Shown here piece by piece: positions 6,186-9,670 of a stretch of 9,670 bases of DNA. Both the position numbers and the translations under genes were made by a program. The DNA is from an uncultured Actinomycetes bacterium (GTDB lineage: Bacteria > Actinomycetota > Actinomycetes > Nanopelagicales > Nanopelagicaceae). The DNA is taken from the NCBI GenBank assembly GCA_903893085.1, contig CAITKS010000126.1, positions 1 through 9,670 of the forward strand, read 5' to 3'. A model generated the notes under the pieces. The model searched no databases. It worked only from the letters and a program-made list of their open reading frames with translations, and was not told where the DNA came from. Numbering within the stretch: position 1 is the first letter of the stretch; each line of letters opens with the position of its first letter.

Positions 6186-7076
6186 GTGAAAGTAGCTTTT
6201 ATCGGAACAGGCAGCATGGGCGGAAGTATGTCCCGCAACTTGGCAGCAGTAGGAATTGATATTTCAGTATTTGATTTGAATACCGAATCAATGAAGAAGC
6301 CAGTTGCTGCAGGTGCAAAGGCTGCAACCAGCGGTGTTGATTGCGTAAGTGGCGCTGATGTTTTGATCACCATGTTGCCAACACCAGCAGCCATTGAAGG
6401 TTGCATGGTTGCCGGCGGAGTTGCCGCGGCGATGAAAGAAGGCTCAATGTGGATTGATATGTCCACATCAGTTCCAGAGACTGCAGCCCTTGTTGAAAAA
6501 TCTTTACATAAATCAGTTCGAATCATCGACGCCCCAGTTGCAGGTATGTCTGTTGGCGCAGACAAAGGAACAATGTCGATCTTTGCAGGCGGAGAAGATG
6601 CGGACTTCGCACGTGCTAAGCCACTCTTTGACATCATGGGAGATCCTGAAAAATTCTTTAACTGTGGCAAGCGCGGAACCGGATATGCGGTAAAGCTTGT
6701 ATTAAATATGTTGTGGTTTAACACCTTCGTTGCAACAACTGAAGCGCTTCTCTTAGGCGTTAAGGCAGGCGTTGATCTAGAAACGCTTCGTCAATCTTTA
6801 GTTGGTTCTCCATGTAATTCACTTCTTCTCGAGCGCGACATGATGGGCTTGCTCAGCGAAGGCGATTATGACGAAGGTTTCGCAGTTGCTCTTGCCTGCA
6901 AAGACTTGCGTCTTGCCGGAGATCTTGCCCGTTCGGTTGGAGTTCCAATGGAAGTTGGTGCAACTGTTGAAAACATTTATCGTCGCGCACGCGCACGTTA
7001 TGGCGACAAAGCCGGAGAAATGATTCCAGCCAAAATGTATGAGGATGACACAAACACCCTTCTACGTTTTAAGTAG
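6186..7076 (+). CDS. Beta-hydroxyacid dehydrogenase (3-hydroxyisobutyrate / tartronate-semialdehyde reductase family)
   Basis: A 296-aa NAD(P)-dependent enzyme that interconverts a 3-hydroxyacid and its semialdehyde. It has an N-terminal Rossmann fold with VKVAFIGTGSMGGSM (GxGxMG, residues 7-12) and Asp30 at the end of the second strand, which favours NAD over NADP. The substrate-binding DAPVAGMSVGADKG (115-128) is normally DAPVSGG.xGA. Lys170 in GYAVKLVLNML is the catalytic lysine, with Asn174, and KDLRLA (239-244) matches the C-terminal Lys-Asp motif. The usual Asn three residues after the catalytic Lys is Leu here, so substrate specificity may differ from MmsB, GarR or GlxR. The start is GTG, chosen by RBS spacing. 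With the ALDH just upstream it forms a likely alcohol-aldehyde-acid oxidation pair, or the reductive opposite. Confidence 0.88.
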   Translation: MKVAFIGTGSMGGSMSRNLAAVGIDISVFDLNTESMKKPVAAGAKAATSGVDCVSGADVLITMLPTPAAIEGCMVAGGVAAAMKEGSMWIDMSTSVPETAALVEKSLHKSVRIIDAPVAGMSVGADKGTMSIFAGGEDADFARAKPLFDIMGDPEKFFNCGKRGTGYAVKLVLNMLWFNTFVATTEALLLGVKAGVDLETLRQSLVGSPCNSLLLERDMMGLLSEGDYDEGFAVALACKDLRLAGDLARSVGVPMEVGATVENIYRRARARYGDKAGEMIPAKMYEDDTNTLLRFK

Positions 7077-7082
7077 GTTCAA

Positions 7083-7985
7083 ATGCGGCGTGAGCAGCGG
7101 CTAACTCTCTTATCTATCGGAGTTATGTGGATCGTTGGCGGCTCGATTTATCCGTTTCTTAGCCACGTCACCGAACAAATCGAACCAATAAATATTATTG
7201 TTTTACGATCAACTGGTGCTGCGATCATTATGTTTATCGCCGCCCTGATCATCTGCCCAACAGCTTTTAAAGAATTCAAATGGGATTCACGGCTTATCCC
7301 AATGGCCTGCTCATCACTTATCTTTTCACCGATCTGTAGCGGCGCACTTGCCTGGTCGAGCAATTACATTCCCGGAGCCGTCAGCGCACTTATGTATTCC
7401 ACACTGCCAATGATGACAACCATCTGGCTTGTAATGCGTGGAATTAAGGTAACTAAGCCAGCGATAGCCGGAATAGCAATCGCCACAATCTCAGTTATGT
7501 TCTTAATCGGTGCACCACAAGGACAAATTCAAACCTTGGGCGTGATCGCAGCTCTGATCTCGGTTGTTGCTTGGATGGTTGCAACAGAGATCTGGATTAA
7601 ATATGACAACGGATACCCACTTGTCTTTGCAATCTTTGTTCAAGTCGCAATCGGCGCCGTTGGTACCTGGATCGTTCGTCCATTCTTTGATGCAAAACCA
7701 ATACGCGTCGCCGATGCCTTAAATATAAACATTGTCTTTCTTACCGCAGCGCTGGCTTCACAATATTGGGCTTACCTAGCGTTATCGCGCAGAGTCTCAC
7801 CTGCGATGCTGACTTCATTTGCCTTTGTAAACCCATTGGTTGCAGGCCTTATTGGTTATCTCTATTTTGATCAGACGATCAATTCAATTCAGATGATTTC
7901 AGGCGTATTGCTTTTAGTTGGTATCTATCTCTTGGTGCGCGAGGAAAAAACCACGTTTCAGAAAGTTGCTGAAAAAGAGATTTAG
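7083..7985 (+). CDS. DMT/EamA-family membrane transporter
   Basis: A 300-aa polytopic membrane protein with about ten hydrophobic helices arranged as two EamA repeats (roughly 10-140 and 150-290). The second repeat ends in the family-typical FVNPLVAGLIGYLYFDQTI, with Asp where Glu is common. DMT proteins usually export small metabolites or drugs, though some import. It starts six bases after the dehydrogenase stop with no clear Shine-Dalgarno sequence, so it is probably translated by coupling and belongs to the same transcript as its last gene. A role in exporting an end product or toxic intermediate of the pathway is inference. Confidence 0.88.
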   Translation: MRREQRLTLLSIGVMWIVGGSIYPFLSHVTEQIEPINIIVLRSTGAAIIMFIAALIICPTAFKEFKWDSRLIPMACSSLIFSPICSGALAWSSNYIPGAVSALMYSTLPMMTTIWLVMRGIKVTKPAIAGIAIATISVMFLIGAPQGQIQTLGVIAALISVVAWMVATEIWIKYDNGYPLVFAIFVQVAIGAVGTWIVRPFFDAKPIRVADALNINIVFLTAALASQYWAYLALSRRVSPAMLTSFAFVNPLVAGLIGYLYFDQTINSIQMISGVLLLVGIYLLVREEKTTFQKVAEKEI

Positions 7986-8006
7986 TCAGCAGCGCCTTTA
8001 AGGATT

Positions 8007-8200
8007 TTAGTTTTTGCCTGCCATGGGAGTTAATCTGCTGCCGACTGCCATCGCCGCTCCGATAAGTACAAGGTTCTTAACTATGTATTGGCCTTCAAGA
8101 GTTAAATTAAAGGGAATCGATTGAAAACGTCTGGGTTAAACCAATATCCCGTTTTGGTTACCGCTGGGTGGCAAGCCACAGAAACACCCTCGCCGTGAAG
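8007..8200 (-). pseudogene. Relic of a DoxX-like membrane protein (C-terminal end, frameshifted)
   Basis: Reading the minus strand, one frame ends at 8007 and encodes the short stretch [19 protein letters not shown] followed by [10 protein letters not shown] and a stop. LTLEGQY.VKNLVLI.AA is the usual C-terminal signature of DoxX-like membrane proteins. Just upstream the similarity moves to another frame, with [13 protein letters not shown] (about 8111-8149). A one-base deletion near the AAA run at 8109-8111 would join the two (NRFP then FNLTLEGQY). Frame one is closed by a stop at 8136, and the second runs back only to a stop at 8213, after which the tRNA region begins, so the N-terminal half is gone. 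It is a decayed gene. The left part of the homology is weak and the upstream boundary is approximate. Confidence 0.5.
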
Positions 8201-8231
8201 ACTCTCTCTCGACTACTCGCGCAATAGATTC

Positions 8232-8240
8232 TTATCCACA
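8232..8240 (+). other. Perfect DnaA-box 9-mer
   Basis: TTATCCACA matches the high-affinity DnaA box consensus exactly. It stands alone in the intergenic region; I see no second box or AT-rich unwinding element nearby, so it is not an origin. It may be a DnaA titration or regulatory site, or chance. Confidence 0.35.
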
Positions 8241-8251
8241 ACAAAAGAAAA

Positions 8252-8284
8252 AACCTAAATCAGTTTTCATAACTGACTTAGGTT
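8252..8284 (-). terminator. Rho-independent terminator, minus strand
   Basis: Fourteen-base arms (8252-8265 and 8271-8284) pair with one mismatch around the loop TTCAT. On the minus strand the hairpin is followed by a T-rich tract (complement of 8241-8251). It could end transcripts of the YHYH gene about 165 bases after its stop, after antisense reading through the tRNA. The plus strand has no T-run after the hairpin. Confidence 0.6.
8279..8284 (+). promoter_or_regulatory. Possible -10 box of the tRNA gene
   Basis: TAGGTT fits an actinobacterial TAnnnT -10 element and would place transcription start near 8291, a few bases before the mature tRNA. It lies inside the 3' arm of the minus-strand terminator hairpin. 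No convincing -35 is seen. Confidence 0.3.
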
Positions 8285-8295
8285 CCACCTTGCGT

Positions 8296-8369
8296 ACCGC
8301 TGTAGCTCATTGGATAGAGCGCCCCTCCGACTAAGGGGAGTGTAGCGGGTTCGATTCCCGCCAGCGGTA
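8296..8369 (+). tRNA. tRNA with Arg-type body, anticodon unclear
   Basis: A full cloverleaf folds: acceptor 8296-8302/8362-8368 (ACCGCTG/CAGCGGT, seven pairs), D arm GCTC-ATTGGATA-GAGC (8305-8320), anticodon stem CCCCT/AGGGG (8322-8326/8334-8338), six-base variable region, T arm GCGGG-TTCGATT-CCCGC (8345-8361) and discriminator A8369. CCA is not encoded. The D loop with A20 (TTGGATA) is typical of bacterial tRNA-Arg. The strict seven-base anticodon loop is CCGACTA, which gives GAC (a Val anticodon) but with C instead of the near-invariant U at position 33 and U instead of a purine at 37. A canonical U-CCG-A (Arg) string exists at 8326-8330, but using it breaks the stem. It may be a degenerate, specialised or misread tRNA. 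The 5' leader and 3' trailer also pair (TGCGT/ACGCA), extending the acceptor helix to 12 pairs. Confidence 0.8.
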
Positions 8370-8377
8370 CGCACATC

Positions 8378-8410
8378 AAGTGGCCTCACGCTAGTTACGT
8401 GGGGCCACTT
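8378..8410 (+). terminator. Hairpin terminator after the tRNA
   Basis: A 13-bp stem (AAGTGGCCTCACG with CGTGGGGCCACTT, one G-T pair) closes a seven-base loop CTAGTTA. It begins nine bases after the tRNA discriminator and is followed by TGCTTTGCC, a modest T-rich tail. It probably ends tRNA transcription. The minus strand shows no T-run on the other side. Confidence 0.65.
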
Positions 8411-8449
8411 TGCTTTGCCTACTCTGCGTAAACATTATTTAGCGCAAAA

Positions 8450-9394
8450 CTACTTAGGTTTCGGTTCGCCCATCATCGGTGGTTTTGGTTCACCCATCTG
8501 TCCGCCCGGTGGTGGCGCTTTTCCATCCATCGGTGGTTTTGGTTCACCCATCGGTGGCATTGGTTCACTTGCGCGACCTGTCGGAATTGTTGCAGTGCCC
8601 GTGAAGCAACCGATGATGTAAGGAAAACCAGTTGTTGCGTGATAACCATACGTTCCATCGGGCTGTGTCCGACCATTGCACGCATCTAAAACGTTGCCAG
8701 TCTTTGAAGATTTAAATGTGTAAGCATCCCAAGAGTTTGTCGTCGGATCTCCAGTTTTTGCATAGCCAGATTTCATCATGGCAGTCTTTACACATTTCTT
8801 ATCTATGCACCCAAGGGTTGTATAGATTGGAAAACCATCTAAGGCATACCCCAAAATCTTTTGCTTGTTTAGATTGCACTGCTGAACCAAAGTAATTGCA
8901 TGGTGGTGATATTCACGGGCCGGGCCAGTATGCCCACCGCACGTATCCATGATCTTGTTATAAATCGGATCACCATAAGCCTGCGCAGGCGGCATCGGGC
9001 CTTCAGTTGGTCCATAGATAGGAAGCCCACTTACCGTAAATCCGAGTGTTCCTAAAACATTTTTAATGGTCGTAACCGATTTTGCCTTCGCTGGATTTAA
9101 CGGAACCGACCAGTTCCAAGTTTGCACACTTAGCGCATTCGGAGTTTTTGGTTCGAAGGCAAAACTGATCATTCCATTTGAGCTGACCTTTAATTCAGTC
9201 TTGCTACACGTTACCGAGATTGAAGGCTTTGCATAACCTTCACCTGCTCCGACTGATTTAGATAAATCTGGGAAAGAGCCGGTTGGGCACACCTTAGATT
9301 TTGTGGCAACAGTTTCTGCCCAGCTTTGACTATCAGTTAAAACAAAGAAAGCCACGAGCGATGCGATAAGCACAAAGGGCAGGGTTCTTTTCAT
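8450..9394 (-). CDS. Secreted YHYH-domain protein with repetitive Pro/Gly/Met tail
   Basis: A 314-aa exported protein of unknown function. Residues 1 to about 26 form a signal peptide (MKRTLPF, hydrophobic core, cleavage near SQSWA-ET). The YHYH domain (Pfam family of that name) shows LPIYGPTEGP (124-133), GGHTGPAREYHHHAIT (153-168), ILGYALDGFPIY (180-191) and DGTYGYHATTGFPYIIGCF (246-264). Eight cysteines in the exported part (36, 63, 152, 173, 196, 201, 239, 263) could form disulfides, and the His cluster suggests metal binding, which is inference. The tail from about residue 275 is a low-complexity run of GEPKPPM-type units, ending GEPKPK, probably flexible and surface-exposed. There is no LPxTG sorting motif or terminal membrane helix. 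No Shine-Dalgarno is present at the ATG; a -10-like box six bases upstream suggests a leaderless mRNA. Confidence 0.85.
   Translation of the reverse strand: MKRTLPFVLIASLVAFFVLTDSQSWAETVATKSKVCPTGSFPDLSKSVGAGEGYAKPSISVTCSKTELKVSSNGMISFAFEPKTPNALSVQTWNWSVPLNPAKAKSVTTIKNVLGTLGFTVSGLPIYGPTEGPMPPAQAYGDPIYNKIMDTCGGHTGPAREYHHHAITLVQQCNLNKQKILGYALDGFPIYTTLGCIDKKCVKTAMMKSGYAKTGDPTTNSWDAYTFKSSKTGNVLDACNGRTQPDGTYGYHATTGFPYIIGCFTGTATIPTGRASEPMPPMGEPKPPMDGKAPPPGGQMGEPKPPMMGEPKPK
8475..8552 (-). repeat. Direct repeats coding the Pro-rich tail of the YHYH protein
   Basis: A 24-base unit occurs identically at 8475-8498 and 8529-8552, 54 bases apart (start to start, in frame). Shorter degenerate copies flank both (around 8461-8471 and 8550-8569). 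The units encode MGEPKPPM-like repeats, so tail length may vary by replication slippage or recombination. Confidence 0.75.
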
Positions 9395-9400
9395 CCGAGA

Positions 9401-9406
9401 ACGCTA
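9401..9406 (-). promoter_or_regulatory. -10-like box for a leaderless YHYH transcript
   Basis: On the minus strand TAGCGT (TAnnnT type) is followed by six bases and then the ATG at 9394, the spacing seen in actinobacterial leaderless promoters. No Shine-Dalgarno is present, which fits. Confidence 0.4.
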
Positions 9407-9411
9407 ACAGG

Positions 9412-9417
9412 TACGCT
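9412..9417 (+). promoter_or_regulatory. -10-like box for the DoxX-family gene
   Basis: TACGCT (TAnnnT) lies 11 bases before the ATG at 9429, so a transcript would have a leader of only a few bases. No Shine-Dalgarno is seen. Confidence 0.25.
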
Positions 9418-9428
9418 TTAATTAACTC

Positions 9429-9670
9429 ATGCGCCATCTAAGAAATGCCACACAACTTCTCTTAGGCGCAGCCCTTGCCTACGCCGGCACCACACACCTG
9501 ACAACAAATCGCACCGAGTTCCAAGCACAAGTTCCTAACTGGGTTCCCTTCTCCGCCGACTTCGTAGTCATCGCATCCGGCATCGTCGAAATCGCACTTG
9601 GCTTATCTCTTATTCTTCTTTGGAAATATCGCACCCAAGTCGGCTTTTTCACCGCCGCATTCTTTATCGC
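9429..9670 (+). CDS. DoxX-family membrane protein (3' end beyond the window)
   Basis: The first 80 codons of an open frame that runs off the right edge. The ATG at 9429 is the first start after an in-frame TAA at 9423-9425. The protein begins MRHLRNATQLLLGAALAYAG, a first membrane helix ending in the Gly-x-x-His region (AGTTHLT), then FQAQVPNWVP, then a second helix VIASGIVEIALGLSLILLW and a third beginning after KYRTQVG. The pattern 'helix, AGxxHL, F..qVP.WvP, SG..EI.lGl.ll' is the signature of DoxX-like small four-helix membrane proteins. Their function is poorly defined; some relatives are linked to thiosulfate/quinone or redox metabolism. It is divergent from the YHYH gene with a 34-bp spacer. 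Confidence 0.8.
   Translation, partial: MRHLRNATQLLLGAALAYAGTTHLTTNRTEFQAQVPNWVPFSADFVVIASGIVEIALGLSLILLWKYRTQVGFFTAAFFI

Noticed and set aside
6167..6724. Minus-strand open frame (185 codons) opposite the hydroxyacid dehydrogenase
   Set aside because: Shadow of a well supported gene; no RBS or family motifs.
7950..8000. Possible terminator at the end of the EamA gene (TGCTGA/TCAGCA arms)
   Set aside because: Only six pairs with a large loop that includes the stop codon, and no T-run directly after; too weak to call.
8461..8570. CRISPR-like short repeats
   Set aside because: Repeats are in-frame coding units with related, not unique, intervening sequence; they encode a protein tail.
8415..8621. 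Plus-strand small protein rich in GGFGSPI repeats
   Set aside because: It is the antisense reading of the repetitive Pro-rich tail of the YHYH gene. The repeat explains its regular look, and the minus-strand frame has a signal peptide and a family domain.

Overview
The window looks like chromosome from a streamlined, low-to-moderate GC actinobacterium, most likely a freshwater planktonic type (Nanopelagicales / acI, 'Ca. Planktophila'-like). This rests on moderate base composition, very short intergenic gaps, GTG starts, TAnnnT-like -10 boxes close to start codons (a leaderless style) and an actinobacterial flavour in the proteins. The assignment is inference; no rRNA or marker gene is present.

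Region 1 (1-3001, + strand) is a quaternary-ammonium-type (OpuB/OpuC/ProU family) ABC importer in the order permease (5' end missing), ATPase, second permease, secreted binding protein. The genes overlap or nearly touch.

Region 2 (3034-7985, + strand) continues in the same direction with gaps of 32 bp or less. It encodes a formaldehyde-activating-enzyme (Fae) homologue, an enolase-superfamily (mandelate racemase subgroup) enzyme, a PuuC-like aldehyde dehydrogenase, a beta-hydroxyacid dehydrogenase and a DMT/EamA permease. Regions 1 and 2 together look like one import-and-catabolism operon: a substrate (betaine-like or polyhydroxy acid) is imported, then epimerised or dehydrated, and alcohol and aldehyde intermediates are oxidised. 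Fae would handle formaldehyde or a related reactive aldehyde. The substrate is not known from the sequence. The Fae homologue is the most unexpected member, because the classical partner cofactor (tetrahydromethanopterin) is not expected in such an organism.

Region 3 (7986-8449) contains no intact protein gene. It holds the frameshifted C-terminal relic of a DoxX-like membrane protein (- strand), one perfect DnaA-box 9-mer, a minus-strand intrinsic terminator whose hairpin also overlaps the probable tRNA promoter, a tRNA with an Arg-type body but a non-canonical anticodon loop, and a strong hairpin after it.

Region 4 (8450-9670) has a secreted, cysteine-rich YHYH-domain protein on the - strand with a repetitive Pro/Gly/Met tail. 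Divergent from it is the start of a DoxX-family membrane protein that runs off the window. Their 34-bp shared spacer carries promoter-like boxes that suggest leaderless transcripts.
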